NCBI RefSeq assembly: GCF_900116625.1
Contig: NZ_FPBE01000002.1
Location: 248,001-312,000, forward strand
Direction of reading: 5' to 3'
Source of the DNA: Idiomarina abyssalis
GTDB taxonomy: Bacteria; Pseudomonadota; Gammaproteobacteria; Enterobacterales; Alteromonadaceae
DNA length: 64,000 nucleotides
Part shown: positions 8,426-20,022 of the stretch, piece by piece
Layout: each line of letters begins with the position of its first letter
Position numbering within the stretch: position 1 is the stretch's first letter
Translations under genes and position numbers: made by a program
Notes under the pieces: model-generated
Told to the model about the DNA's origin: nothing
Seen by the model: only the letters and a program-made list of their open reading frames with translations
Databases searched by the model: none

Positions 8426-9202
8426 CTAAGGTAGATTGTAAAAATTTCGGGCATTCTGATAAAAAACCTTATCAACCGCTTCATCGTCGTCCAATGCATT
8501 CACAATCGTGGTAATGTCAGAGGGCTCAAATGAGCGAGTACTGCGCGTACCCGGTAAATCGGTACCAAACATTAAGGCATCCGGGTTGGTCTTATTCAGT
8601 GTCTTAATGGCGTCTTCTACATTAACTTCGGTACGACCAAAGCCACTGGCTTTAATTTTTACGCCACCTTCAGCTAAACGACGCACCTGAGACAACCCTG
8701 ATTTTGCCATACCTAAGTGGTCTACACTCAGTTTAGGCAACTTAAGTAAGGTGGGTACCATGTCGTCGAGCTCACGGCTATCGACGTAAATTTCCAAATG
8801 CCAGCCGGCTAAGTCCCAAATACGCTTACCAAACTCGACAATACCTTCAATGTCACGATGAACGCCGCGTTTTAAGTTAACGCGTACGCCGCGAATACCA
8901 TGCTCATTCAGTTGCTGAATTTTTTCATCGCTAACTGAACCTGGTAACTGTGTAACACCAACAAAGTTGCCGCCCAGATTTTCCAGCGCCGCTTTTAAAT
9001 AGCGTTGCTCGAAGCCCTGGAAGGAACCAGACACAATGACACCGCCTTCTATCGGCATGCCACGCACTAAGTTCCGATAATCATCAATATAAAAAGGCTC
9101 AGGGATATGACCTTGGTTTTCAATTAGCGGAAACTCGTCATCATAAATGTGCAAATGAGAGTCAATAATACGTTTCGGCCAATTGTCACGGTTGTTACCC
9201 AT
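8426..9202 (-). CDS. Amidohydrolase-2 family metal-dependent hydrolase
   Basis: A TIM-barrel hydrolase of 258 residues. The metal-binding HxH is in IDSHLHIYDDE near the N-terminus, further ligands are expected around VDHLGMAKSG, and the final Asp is in LMFGTDLPGTR. Relatives act on lactones or decarboxylate aromatic acids, and the substrate here cannot be told. The ATG at 9202 is preceded by AGGAGG (9212-9207), so I prefer it over an upstream in-frame start at 9235 that would overlap rpoD. The gene lies 25 bases after rpoD on the same strand, so read-through from rpoD is likely. Confidence 0.78.
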   Translation of the reverse strand: MGNNRDNWPKRIIDSHLHIYDDEFPLIENQGHIPEPFYIDDYRNLVRGMPIEGGVIVSGSFQGFEQRYLKAALENLGGNFVGVTQLPGSVSDEKIQQLNEHGIRGVRVNLKRGVHRDIEGIVEFGKRIWDLAGWHLEIYVDSRELDDMVPTLLKLPKLSVDHLGMAKSGLSQVRRLAEGGVKIKASGFGRTEVNVEDAIKTLNKTNPDALMFGTDLPGTRSTRSFEPSDITTIVNALDDDEAVDKVFYQNARNFYNLP

Positions 9203-9227
9203 GCTGCCTCCTGTGTCAGAGAATATC

Positions 9228-11057
9228 TTACTCATCCAAGAACGATTTAAGCTGCTCAGAGCGACTTGGATGGCGAAGCTTTCTTAATGCTTTGGCTTCA
9301 ATTTGACGAATTCGTTCACGAGTTACATCAAACTGCTTACCAACTTCTTCTAAAGTATGGTCTGTATTCATATCAATACCAAAGCGCATACGCAATACTT
9401 TTGCTTCACGAGCTGTTAAACCGCCAAGCACGTCACGAACCGAGTTACGCAGGCTTTCTGACGTTGCTGAGTCAATAGGAAGGTCCAGCGTATTGTCTTC
9501 TATGAAGTCACCCAGGTGCGAATCTTCGTCGTCACCAATTGGGGTTTCCATCGAAATTGGCTCTTTCGCAATTTTTAATACCTTACGGATTTTGTCTTCC
9601 GGCATCATCATGCGCTCGGCAAGCTCTTCCGGTAAAGGCTCACGACCCATTTCCTGCAACATTTGGCGTGAAATGCGGTTAAGCTTATTAATGGTCTCTA
9701 TCATGTGGACCGGAATACGAATAGTACGGGCCTGGTCCGCGATGGAACGGGTAATAGCCTGACGGATCCACCAGGTAGCATAAGTTGAGAACTTATAACC
9801 ACGGCGATATTCGAATTTATCCACGGCTTTCATCAAGCCAATGTTACCTTCCTGAATTAAGTCCAGGAACTGTAAGCCACGGTTTGTGTACTTCTTAGCA
9901 ATAGAGATAACCAGACGCAGGTTAGCTTCAACCATTTCTTTTTTCGCACGGCGGGCTTTAGCCTCACCAATAGACATACGACGGTTGATGTCTTTTACTT
10001 TACCAATGGTTAAGCCGGTCTCTTTTTCCACATCAACTAACTTGTTGACGCAGCGTTCAATTTCGCCGCGAACTTCTTTTAGTGTGTCGGAGTAACCGGC
10101 ACCAGAGTCTATTTCTTTATCCACCCAGGCCATGCTGTTTTCATTGCTGGCAAAGGCTTTCATAAAGCTGCGCTTAGGCATTTCGCCCTGCTCGACGCTT
10201 AGCTTCATAATAATGCGTTCCTGAACGCGTACGCGTTGCATCATGGCACGCATGTCTTTAACCAGACGGTCAAACTGTTTAGGAACTAAGCGGAACTGTT
10301 TGAATAAATCACTGAGCTTGTCAATTTCAACGCGGGCATCGGCACCATCACGACCATGCTTTGCAATAGCCTGACGAGTTGCTTCGTATTGTTCGCGTAG
10401 GGCATTGAACTTGCTGCGAGCAAATTCCGGATCAATACCGGTATCCGTTTCTTCTTCGTCATCGTCATCATCGTCGTCTTCATCTTCCAACTCTTCGGTT
10501 GGAAGCTCAGAACCAACGTGAGTAGCAGCAACGGGAGCTTCGTCTACTTCGTCGGGGTCAATGAATCCGGAAATAATATCGGTTAAGCGCAGTTCTTCGG
10601 CTTCGTAGGAGTCCCATTGCTCAAGCAGGAAGTTAATAGCTTCAGGATACTCAGCAACAGAGCACTGAACCTGATTAATGCCTTCTTCAATACGCTTGGC
10701 AATGTCAATTTCGCCTTCGCGGGTCAGTAGCTCAACCGTACCCATTTCACGCATATACATGCGCACAGGGTCGGTCGTACGACCAATTTCACCGTCAACA
10801 GAAGCTAACGCCTGAGCGGCCTCTTCGGCAGCGTCTTCATCAGCAGCACTTTCTGCCATCATCAGATCATCAGCATCGGGCGCGCTTTCAAAAACGCGGA
10901 TCCCCATGTCGTTGATCATGCGAATAATGTCTTCAACCTGATCGGAATCAACAATTTCTTGCGGTAAATGGTCGTTGACTTCAGCAAATGTCAAAAACCC
11001 TTGCTCTTTGCCTTTCGCAATAAGGACCTTAAGTTGCGATTGCCGATTCTGCTGCAT
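9228..11057 (-). CDS. rpoD: RNA polymerase primary sigma factor RpoD (sigma-70)
   Basis: The 609-residue housekeeping sigma factor directs RNA polymerase to -10/-35 promoters. Region 1.1 is at the N-terminus, starting [21 protein letters not shown] strongly acidic run of Asp and Glu (about residues 196-208) lies in the non-conserved linker between regions 1.2 and 2. Region 2 contains [19 protein letters not shown] and the -10-reading [13 protein letters not shown]. Region 4 carries the helix-turn-helix [18 protein letters not shown] for the -35 box, and the protein ends LKSFLDE. It is the last gene of the macromolecular synthesis operon after rpsU and dnaG, with its own likely promoter in the 102-base gap before it. 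Confidence 0.98.
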   Translation of the reverse strand: MQQNRQSQLKVLIAKGKEQGFLTFAEVNDHLPQEIVDSDQVEDIIRMINDMGIRVFESAPDADDLMMAESAADEDAAEEAAQALASVDGEIGRTTDPVRMYMREMGTVELLTREGEIDIAKRIEEGINQVQCSVAEYPEAINFLLEQWDSYEAEELRLTDIISGFIDPDEVDEAPVAATHVGSELPTEELEDEDDDDDDDEEETDTGIDPEFARSKFNALREQYEATRQAIAKHGRDGADARVEIDKLSDLFKQFRLVPKQFDRLVKDMRAMMQRVRVQERIIMKLSVEQGEMPKRSFMKAFASNENSMAWVDKEIDSGAGYSDTLKEVRGEIERCVNKLVDVEKETGLTIGKVKDINRRMSIGEAKARRAKKEMVEANLRLVISIAKKYTNRGLQFLDLIQEGNIGLMKAVDKFEYRRGYKFSTYATWWIRQAITRSIADQARTIRIPVHMIETINKLNRISRQMLQEMGREPLPEELAERMMMPEDKIRKVLKIAKEPISMETPIGDDEDSHLGDFIEDNTLDLPIDSATSESLRNSVRDVLGGLTAREAKVLRMRFGIDMNTDHTLEEVGKQFDVTRERIRQIEAKALRKLRHPSRSEQLKSFLDE

Positions 11058-11108
11058 ACAGACGTTCCACCTGTGACTGTGAATGTAGAGTATCCAAAAT
11101 GACCAAAC

Positions 11109-11137
11109 AGTATAACAGAATACTGACTTTTAAGCTA
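11109..11137 (-). promoter_or_regulatory. Extended -10 promoter before rpoD
   Basis: In the dnaG-rpoD gap the minus strand has TATACT (11114-11109) preceded by TGT, making an extended -10. A weak -35, TAGCTT (11137-11132), is 17 bases upstream. This would let rpoD be expressed apart from rpsU-dnaG. In E. coli an internal rpoD promoter lies within dnaG. Confidence 0.5.
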
Positions 11138-11159
11138 GCGTAAGACGCACCGGGATGTA

Positions 11160-12905
11160 CTATCTTGCCTTACTTAAGTACTGAATGAGCGTCTGATATT
11201 CTTGACGTTCAACCCGGGTTAAAGCCCCTTTTTGCTCTTTCTTTAAAAGTGCGTTTGCACGCTGTTCCACATATTGGTCAATAAGATAAATAAATATATC
11301 GTTAAATTCTTGCTCAACGTTGTCTTCGTCGAGCTGATGCTGCCATAAAGCCAGCTTCTGTAAAGGCTGGTAATACTCGGTATCGCGCCACCCTTCTAAA
11401 ACCTGCGCTGTCGTCATAGTTCGTTCTGCGCATTGTTTATGCAACGCTACGAGTAAATCGATACCATTGACTTGCAACTCCCGCAGTTCCTCTCTAACCG
11501 GAATTGACTGCGCTAGCTGAGGGTATTGAACCAGCAAAGCTATCGCTTTACGCAACGGAGTCATTTTAACGCTGTCTTTTGGTCGGGACTGGCGCTGAGG
11601 CTTATCAAAATGACGTTCCAGTTGTGAGGTTTCACGACGAAGCTTCTCTGCCAACCGTTGCATTAGGGTATCGCGGTAGTAGTCACTCGCGACTTTCTCT
11701 ATTAATGGTTTTGCAATACTCAGCAATTGTGAGCGTCCGGCGTCAGAAGTAACATCAATATCCGCCTGTAAATGCTCAAAGAAGTACTCAGTGAAAGGTG
11801 TCGCTCGTTTTAATTGCTGTTCAAAAGCTTCTGCGCCATGTTCCCGCACGACAGAGTCCGGGTCTTCACCTTCCGGTAAAAACAAGAACGCCATATCCAG
11901 TCCGTCACGCAATAAAGGTAGTGCATTTTCTAATGCACGCCAGGCTGCGTCCCGACCTGCTCGGTCACCGTCATAACAGCAAACCACTCTTGGACTCGTA
12001 CGGAATAAACGCTGTAATTGTTCACTTGTCGTTGCCGTTCCAAGTGACGCCACCGCATAATCAATACCGGCCTGCGACAAGGCAACAACATCCATGTAGC
12101 CCTCGACAATGCAGACCTGCTCAGGCTTACGCACGGCTTGTTGCATATGCCAGTAACCGTAGAGTTCACTGCCTTTATGAAATAAGCGGGTTTCTGGCGA
12201 GTTCAGGTATTTAGGTCCGTCGCCGTCAATAATTCGTCCGCCAAAACCAACAACCCGGCCGCGTCTGTCATGAATAGGAAACATGACCCGGTCACGGAAA
12301 AAGTCGTAATGCCGCCCTTTTTCATTACGATTAATGAGCTTTAACTCTAATAACTGTTGCCTTTGCGGCGCTGAACTACCGAACGTACTCAGCAAGCTGT
12401 CCCAGGCGTCCGGCGCATAACCAATTTGAAAACGCTTTACCGTTTCACCGCTTAAACCGCGACCTTTTAGATAGTTGATAACCCGTTCAGAATTTTCATG
12501 GTGTTTCAGCTGATGCTGAAAAAAGCGGGCTGTTTTGCTCATCAGCTCGGCATCGTCCCGCACTTGCTGTTGTTTCTTTTGAGCAAGCTCTGGGTTTTCC
12601 GCCTGTTCGCGCGGCACTTCAACCCCCATGATTCCCGCCAGCTCTTCCACTGCATCAGGAAAGTTTAAGCCGTCGAACTCCATCAGAAAATCAATGGCGT
12701 TGCCATGCTGGCCACAACCAAAGCAATGGTAAAACTGCTTGTCCTGGCTAACCGTAAATGAGGGGGTCTTCTCGTTATGAAAAGGGCAGCAGGCCTGATG
12801 GTTTTTGCCGGCTTTTTTCAGCGGCACACGGCTATCTACTATCTCGACAATGTCTGCTCGTTCAAGCAAATCATGAATAAAGCTTTTAGGGATCAAGCCT
12901 GCCAT
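11160..12905 (-). CDS. dnaG: DNA primase DnaG
   Basis: The 581-residue primase makes RNA primers for replication. An N-terminal CHC2 zinc finger is formed by CPFHNEKTPSF and FYHCFGCGQHG (about residues 40-65). The RNA polymerase core includes the TOPRIM motifs VCIVEGYMDVV and CCYDGDRAGRDAA, whose acidic residues bind metal. The variable C-terminal region that contacts DnaB helicase ends in LIQYLSKAR. Length is normal for the family. It is the middle gene of the rpsU-dnaG-rpoD operon. Confidence 0.97.
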   Translation of the reverse strand: MAGLIPKSFIHDLLERADIVEIVDSRVPLKKAGKNHQACCPFHNEKTPSFTVSQDKQFYHCFGCGQHGNAIDFLMEFDGLNFPDAVEELAGIMGVEVPREQAENPELAQKKQQQVRDDAELMSKTARFFQHQLKHHENSERVINYLKGRGLSGETVKRFQIGYAPDAWDSLLSTFGSSAPQRQQLLELKLINRNEKGRHYDFFRDRVMFPIHDRRGRVVGFGGRIIDGDGPKYLNSPETRLFHKGSELYGYWHMQQAVRKPEQVCIVEGYMDVVALSQAGIDYAVASLGTATTSEQLQRLFRTSPRVVCCYDGDRAGRDAAWRALENALPLLRDGLDMAFLFLPEGEDPDSVVREHGAEAFEQQLKRATPFTEYFFEHLQADIDVTSDAGRSQLLSIAKPLIEKVASDYYRDTLMQRLAEKLRRETSQLERHFDKPQRQSRPKDSVKMTPLRKAIALLVQYPQLAQSIPVREELRELQVNGIDLLVALHKQCAERTMTTAQVLEGWRDTEYYQPLQKLALWQHQLDEDNVEQEFNDIFIYLIDQYVEQRANALLKKEQKGALTRVERQEYQTLIQYLSKAR

Positions 12906-12966
12906 ATTGTCTCAATATTAAAATTTTAAAAGCGTGAATTGGAAAACAATAAAGTAGCAGAAACAC

Positions 12967-12996
12967 GAAAGCCGCGACAATACAGTCACGGCTTTC
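12967..12996 (-). terminator. Hairpin between rpsU and dnaG, probable attenuator
   Basis: On the minus strand GAAAGCCGTGAC and GTCGCGGCTTTC form a 12-pair stem (one G-U pair) around a six-base loop. No strong T-run follows, so read-through into dnaG is expected. In E. coli a terminator at the same place keeps S21 output above primase output. Confidence 0.7.
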
Positions 12997-13042
12997 AGCA
13001 CTTTACGAAAAAGTGAACACTCAAATTGTCGTAAGTAATGTC

Positions 13043-13258
13043 TTAGTAAAGACGAGTACGACGAGCGTTTTCACGAGACAGTTTTTTCGCGTGACGCTTT
13101 ACCGCAGCAGCTTTCTTGCGCTTACGCTCTGAAGTCGGCTTTTCATAGTGCTCGCGACGACGGACTTCAGACAGAACACCTGCTTTTTCACAAGAGCGCT
13201 TAAAGCGACGCAAAGCTACGTCAAACGGCTCGTTTTCTTTCACTTTAACGACTGGCAT
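13043..13258 (-). CDS. rpsU: 30S ribosomal protein S21
   Basis: A 71-residue, very basic protein with the typical S21 start [20 protein letters not shown] and the end [11 protein letters not shown]. It joins the small subunit and helps base pairing between mRNA and 16S rRNA at initiation. GAGGTGA precedes the ATG by seven bases. It is the first gene of the macromolecular synthesis operon, 56 bases after the PilZ gene. Confidence 0.98.
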   Translation of the reverse strand: MPVVKVKENEPFDVALRRFKRSCEKAGVLSEVRRREHYEKPTSERKRKKAAAVKRHAKKLSRENARRTRLY

Positions 13259-13314
13259 TAAAAAATCACCTCGGATAAATTATCTGTTTCGGTTAAAAAT
13301 TAACCACTACGGGT

Positions 13315-14073
13315 TCAATTGGTGCTGAATTGTACCGACTCAGAATCGCCTTGTAAAGTGTTATCCGATGCATCCCAACCAGAGTCATTATCGCTAAGCA
13401 GCTCGCGGACTGGCGTGGACTCGAGTAAGAGTGTACTGACTAAATCCTGTAAATTATTTGGTTTTTCTTTATACGCCAGCCCTAATTGCCAAAGTTGCGG
13501 GCCGACAGACTTAACGCTTCTCACCAAAAGCTCCGAAAAGAAGACTGCCTGCGGGGTAGTTTTAACTTTCACCTCAGCCTTAAACTGGGTCATTTCAGTT
13601 GCATTAACAGGGGAGGTTCCGCGATAGTTAAAAGCTATTCCCTTATCTGAAATATCAACCACCTTACCAGGCAGGCGATCTCCAAACTTATTGTTCTGCT
13701 TCAATTGCAGTGTCGCGTCGCAGTTTACCGCTATTCTTGGCGACGAACGTAATACTTGTACGTCTGCTTCTCTTGGATAGCTAACAAATAATAGCTTTTG
13801 TGGATATTGTGTCATATGAAGCACATCGACAACGCCTGTTATCTGTTCGCCGTTTGGAGAGACGGTCTTTAACCCGATGGTTTTATCAGCAACCAAAAGC
13901 GGTAAAGTGTCCTGCCAACAGTACTGCCGGGACAGTTCCAGAATAAGGTAGTCTGGATGTTGCTGCCCCACTAGCGTCATATTCAAGCGCGTATAGCTGT
14001 CATTGTTCTTAATCTGGACTTCAACAAATTGCCTGAATCCACTGTTTGCTAAAACATCACTGTCTTCCTGCAT
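13315..14073 (-). CDS. PilZ-domain protein, probable c-di-GMP receptor
   Basis: A 252-residue cytoplasmic protein. The PilZ domain spans about residues 110-225 and keeps both ligand motifs: RSSPR (RxxxR) and DISDKG (D/NxSxxG). It should therefore bind cyclic di-GMP. The N-terminal 100 residues, with IKNDSYTRLNMTLVGQQHP, resemble the YcgR-N type beta-barrel found in flagellar brakes, though the match is loose. The last 35 residues are polar and acidic and look disordered. The target is unknown: no flagellar or pilus gene is near. It diverges from a Ser/Thr kinase gene. Confidence 0.82.
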   Translation of the reverse strand: MQEDSDVLANSGFRQFVEVQIKNNDSYTRLNMTLVGQQHPDYLILELSRQYCWQDTLPLLVADKTIGLKTVSPNGEQITGVVDVLHMTQYPQKLLFVSYPREADVQVLRSSPRIAVNCDATLQLKQNNKFGDRLPGKVVDISDKGIAFNYRGTSPVNATEMTQFKAEVKVKTTPQAVFFSELLVRSVKSVGPQLWQLGLAYKEKPNNLQDLVSTLLLESTPVRELLSDNDSGWDASDNTLQGDSESVQFSTN

Positions 14074-14162
14074 CAGTGCTAACCCCTGCTTTATTATTTT
14101 TTTATGAAACTCATCATAGCTTATATCTGCTACTTTTTAAGCACTGGCTCGATTATTTTTAA

Positions 14163-14182
14163 TTGATGTCAATTGACGTCAA
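14163..14182. repeat. Tandem palindrome in a divergent promoter region
   Basis: TTGATGTCAA (14163-14172) is followed directly by TTGACGTCAA (14173-14182). The second copy is a perfect palindrome and the first differs by one base. It lies between the divergent PilZ and kinase genes, where an operator is expected. Confidence 0.5.
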
Positions 14183-14276
14183 CCCCAAAGTTAATGATGA
14201 CTAGCCACTCAAAACCTGTTGTTTGATCATAGTCATAGTTAGACTGGATTTGAGCTTAACCAGTAAGGATACGAAT

Positions 14277-16717
<2,441 letters not shown>

Positions 16718-16736
16718 TCACTTCAGTGTATTAAAT

Positions 16737-17792
16737 TTAGCGCTGTAACAGCATGGCGTCGCCGTAGCTAAAGAATCGATAGCGCTCTTTAATGGCTTCA
16801 TTATAAGCCTTCATAATTAAATCACGACCCGCAAATGCTGACACCAGCATAATGAGCGTGGACTCAGGTAAATGAAAGTTGGTTATCAAACTGTCGACAA
16901 CTTTAAATTCATACCCCGGAAAGATAAAAATATCGGTGTCATCAAAAAACGGTTCAATGTCTTCTGACGGTGAAGCCTGAGCAGCTGACTCCAGCGAGCG
17001 AACAGAGGTTGTACCAACCGCCACCACCCGGCCGCCCGCAGCCTTGGTTTGCTTAATAGCATGGCAGGTTTCGGCACTGACTTTGGCGTACTCACTGTGC
17101 ATTACATGGTCGTTAATGTCTTCAACTCGCACCGGCTGAAAGGTTCCGGCGCCTACGTGCAAGGTGACATAGGCAAAGTTCACGCCTTTATCCCGCAACT
17201 GCTGCAAAATTTCGTCGTCAAAGTGCAGGCCTGCGGTAGGTGCTGCAACGGCACCGGGTTCGCGGTTATAAACGGTTTGGTAGCGCTCTTTGTCAGAGCT
17301 TTCATCGGGGCGGTCGATATAAGGCGGCAATGGCATGTGCCCGTATTGTTCCAGCAGTTCCAATACCGTTTCTTCGTGTTCAAATTTCAGTTCAAAAAGC
17401 GCATCATGCCGGGCCAGCATAGTGACTTTTACGTGGCCTTCCAACAGCAATTCAGCACCCGCTTTAGGAGCGCGGTTAGCACGGACATGCGCAAGCACCC
17501 TATGGTCATCCAGTAGGCGCTCGACCAGAACCTCTACTTTACCGCCAGAGACTTTTTCACCCAGTAACCGGGCCGGAATAACCCGGGTATCGTTAAACAC
17601 CAGTAAATCACCCGCGTTTAACTCATCAACGATATTCCTGAACTGTTTGTGAGCAATGCTGTTTTCATTCGCATTCACCGACAATAGCCGGCTTGCACTG
17701 CGCTGCTCCTGCGGATAGCGGGCTATAAGCTCATCGGGTAGTTCGAATGAAAAGTCACTGACTTTTAAAGAAGAATGATTGGTATCTGACAT
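16737..17792 (-). CDS. queA: S-adenosylmethionine:tRNA ribosyltransferase-isomerase QueA
   Basis: The 351-residue enzyme transfers the ribosyl part of SAM to preQ1-tRNA to give epoxyqueuosine. Typical segments are [18 protein letters not shown] at the N-terminus, [30 protein letters not shown] in the middle and [20 protein letters not shown] near the end. It is co-transcribed with tgt. The Shine-Dalgarno is not obvious. Confidence 0.97.
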   Translation of the reverse strand: MSDTNHSSLKVSDFSFELPDELIARYPQEQRSASRLLSVNANENSIAHKQFRNIVDELNAGDLLVFNDTRVIPARLLGEKVSGGKVEVLVERLLDDHRVLAHVRANRAPKAGAELLLEGHVKVTMLARHDALFELKFEHEETVLELLEQYGHMPLPPYIDRPDESSDKERYQTVYNREPGAVAAPTAGLHFDDEILQQLRDKGVNFAYVTLHVGAGTFQPVRVEDINDHVMHSEYAKVSAETCHAIKQTKAAGGRVVAVGTTSVRSLESAAQASPSEDIEPFFDDTDIFIFPGYEFKVVDSLITNFHLPESTLIMLVSAFAGRDLIMKAYNEAIKERYRFFSYGDAMLLQR

Positions 17793-17843
17793 GTCCGTGC
17801 TGCAATTGCGAGATGTAATGAAGCGCGGATTTTACTGGAAAGT

Positions 17844-17872
17844 GGACAGCCTGTCACTGTTACAGGCTGTCC
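17844..17872 (-). terminator. Hairpin after pitA
   Basis: GGACAGCCTGT and ACAGGCTGTCC form an 11-pair perfect stem with a seven-base loop, 13 bases after the pitA stop codon. There is no T-run on either strand, so it may protect the 3' end or slow polymerase rather than act as a strong terminator. Confidence 0.45.
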
Positions 17873-17885
17873 GTTTATCGCAAGC

Positions 17886-19157
17886 TTAGGCTACACCGAA
17901 AATTGCTTTCAGAATGTAGAAGAAGATGATGGACATAATGGCACCTGCCGGCAAGGTAACAACCCATGAAATAACGATATTGCGAACAACACCAAGATTC
18001 AGGGCCGCGATACCACGCGCCATACCAACACCCAATACTGCACCAACCAGCGTTTGTGTGGTTGATATCGGCAACCCGGTACCTGACGCCAGAACCACGG
18101 TTGAAGCAGCGGCAAGTTCCGCCGCAAAACCGCGACTTGGGGTTAAATGCGTAATGCCATTACCAATGGTGGCAATAACGCGTTTACCCAACATAGCAAG
18201 ACCAGCCACAATACCTACAGCGCCTAAAGGCAATACCCACCAGGCTAATGTCGCTTTACTGCCAATATCACCACCGCTGGTAACCACGCTCACCACAGCG
18301 GCCAGTGGGCCGATAGCGTTAGCAACGTCGTTTGAACCGTGAGCAAAAGCCATAGCACAGGCGGTTACCACCATTAATATCGCAAAGACTTTTTCCACAT
18401 TGGTGTAGTGCATGTCTTTGTCGTCTGAAGGGTTAAACTTAAGACGACCAATGGCCATTTTGCCAATAGCAAAGACCAATACAGCAATACCCAGAGCCCA
18501 TAAATAACCTTCAATGCTACCAAGGTTTAGTCCAACGTGCTTAAGGCCTTTTTTGATGGTGACCAACGACAGTACGAAGCCGGCTAACCCCATATAGTAA
18601 GGCACATAGCGCTTAGCCATTGCTAAAGGATTAGAGCGGTCAAAAATGAGCTTTTGTGCACTCATAAATATGAGATAGGCAATAAACCCGGATATGGCGG
18701 GGGTGACAACCCAGCTTCCAACGACACCTCCCACTTTCATCCACTGAACCGACTCCATACTAACGCCAACGGCAGAGAAGCCAACAATGGCACCAATAAT
18801 GGAGTGAGTCGTTGATACCGGCCAGCCAAGGTAAGAAGCTATCAGCAACCAAAAGCCGGCGGCTAATAGCGCTGAGATCATACCAAATACAAGTAGTTCG
18901 GGTTGATCAACGAAGTAGCCCGAGTCAATAATGCCTTTGCGGATGGTTGAAGTGACTTCTCCACCTGCCAGGTAAGCACCGGCAAACTCAAAAACCATAG
19001 CAATAAGAATTGCCTGTTTTATTGTTAGCGCCTTGGAACCAACCGACGTACCCATGGCATTTGCGACGTCATTTGCGCCAATACCCCAGGCCATGAAGAA
19101 ACCAAAAACCGCTGCCATCCCGATAAGCAGGAGGCTGTAGCTAGAAATAATATCCAT
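17886..19157 (-). CDS. pitA: Low-affinity inorganic phosphate transporter, Pit family
   Basis: A 423-residue inner-membrane protein with about ten to eleven helices. The duplicated Pit signatures are present: GANDVANAMGTSVGSKAL near residue 27 and AHGSNDVANAIGPLAAV in the second half. It moves metal-phosphate with protons or sodium. It follows the DUF47 gene by 14 bases, a common pairing in which the DUF47 protein modulates Pit. GGAG lies eight bases before the ATG. Confidence 0.95.
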   Translation of the reverse strand: MDIISSYSLLLIGMAAVFGFFMAWGIGANDVANAMGTSVGSKALTIKQAILIAMVFEFAGAYLAGGEVTSTIRKGIIDSGYFVDQPELLVFGMISALLAAGFWLLIASYLGWPVSTTHSIIGAIVGFSAVGVSMESVQWMKVGGVVGSWVVTPAISGFIAYLIFMSAQKLIFDRSNPLAMAKRYVPYYMGLAGFVLSLVTIKKGLKHVGLNLGSIEGYLWALGIAVLVFAIGKMAIGRLKFNPSDDKDMHYTNVEKVFAILMVVTACAMAFAHGSNDVANAIGPLAAVVSVVTSGGDIGSKATLAWWVLPLGAVGIVAGLAMLGKRVIATIGNGITHLTPSRGFAAELAAASTVVLASGTGLPISTTQTLVGAVLGVGMARGIAALNLGVVRNIVISWVVTLPAGAIMSIIFFYILKAIFGVA

Positions 19158-19171
19158 AAATCAGACTCCGC

Positions 19172-19852
19172 TTAAACGCGTGCTAGCATCAGTTCGAAAC
19201 GTGCACCGACTCGCTCAGCCAAGTCAGCCAAGTCGCCCACCCAATCCAGAATACGATATAAGAACATCACATCTACCGGGTTCATTTCGAGCTCAATTCC
19301 ACGCAAGTCCTGACGTAGTTTAATTTGAAGTTGATCAGTATCGGCTTCAATTGCGTCAAGCTCGGCAATGAAATTGTCGACAAGATCACGTTCGCGGCCT
19401 TTAAAGCCCGTCTCCAGCAAGTCGTCAAATTCACCAATGGTTTCACGAGCCTTGTCTGTAGCATCCAGGCAACGACTTAAATACGCATCAAAGTCTTTAA
19501 CTAATGACTCAGGAATGCTCAATTCACGTCCCGTAACCAGACCGGAGATGTCTTTGGCTTTATTAGCAATTTTGTCCTGTTGTGAAACAAGCTCAAGTAA
19601 GTCAGCTCGTTCTACAGGCATAAATAAGCCACTAGGAAGGTTCAGGCGGATTTTACGCTTCATGTCATCCGCGGTGGATTCGTGTTTTACGATGGTTGCG
19701 CGAGCGACTTCTGCACTCTGCCAGTCCTTTGAATAAACCGCTTTAAAGAAATCTTTCAACGCATAGGCGCAGCGGTGCACTTCATCCATGTGCTCAATCA
19801 TCGGTTTGATTGGCGACTTCGCAAATACGCCAAGAAATGAGTTCACTGACAT
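19172..19852 (-). CDS. DUF47 / PhoU-like phosphate transport accessory protein
   Basis: A 226-residue, all-helical, soluble protein of the TIGR00153/YkaA type, distantly related to PhoU. It contains HRCAYALKDFFKAV near residue 27 and the metal-binding-like segment HESTADDMKRKIRLNL. Family members sit beside pit genes and are thought to regulate phosphate uptake, which the 14-base spacing to pitA supports. A direct repeat in the leader is described separately. Confidence 0.9.
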   Translation of the reverse strand: MSVNSFLGVFAKSPIKPMIEHMDEVHRCAYALKDFFKAVYSKDWQSAEVARATIVKHESTADDMKRKIRLNLPSGLFMPVERADLLELVSQQDKIANKAKDISGLVTGRELSIPESLVKDFDAYLSRCLDATDKARETIGEFDDLLETGFKGRERDLVDNFIAELDAIEADTDQLQIKLRQDLRGIELEMNPVDVMFLYRILDWVGDLADLAERVGARFELMLARV

Positions 19853-19877
19853 AACATTATCCGATTTTTTTCAGCCG

Positions 19878-19901
19878 ATGTTAGCTGCGGCGAATGTTAG
19901 C
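19878..19901. repeat. Direct repeat upstream of the Pit operon
   Basis: The octamer ATGTTAGC (GCTAACAT on the coding strand) occurs at 19878-19885 and 19894-19901, 16 bases apart from start to start, just before the DUF47 start codon. The spacing is not that of a PhoB box. Confidence 0.35.
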
Positions 19902-19972
19902 GAAATCTAAAGATAAAGGAAACCGTAAGATTTGATTAATTACTCAATTTTTATTCGACTTCTTCGCAAAGA

Positions 19973-20001
19973 AAAAAGCCGCGGCATAGCCACGGCTTTT
20001 T
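19973..20001 (-). terminator. Rho-independent terminator of the glycolytic operon
   Basis: On the minus strand AAAAAGCCGTGGC and GCCGCGGCTTTTT form a 13-pair stem around a TAT loop, with T residues following, about 20 bases after the DUF481 gene. It is also reasonably symmetric for the plus strand, where no gene needs it. Confidence 0.85.
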
Positions 20002-20022
20002 ATCTGCAGTCACAACAGTTTA

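Noticed and set aside
10440-10500. Simple repeat-like run of GAT/GAC/GAA triplets
   Set aside because: It encodes the acidic linker of RpoD that is normal for the family, not a microsatellite with regulatory meaning.
17049-17516. 155-codon plus-strand frame inside queA
   Set aside because: Antisense to conserved queA codons, with no recognisable motif. Other plus-strand frames in the same stretch are equally long by chance.
19853-19970. PhoB box upstream of the Pit operon
   Set aside because: The repeats present are 16 rather than 11 bases apart and do not resemble the PhoB half-site.
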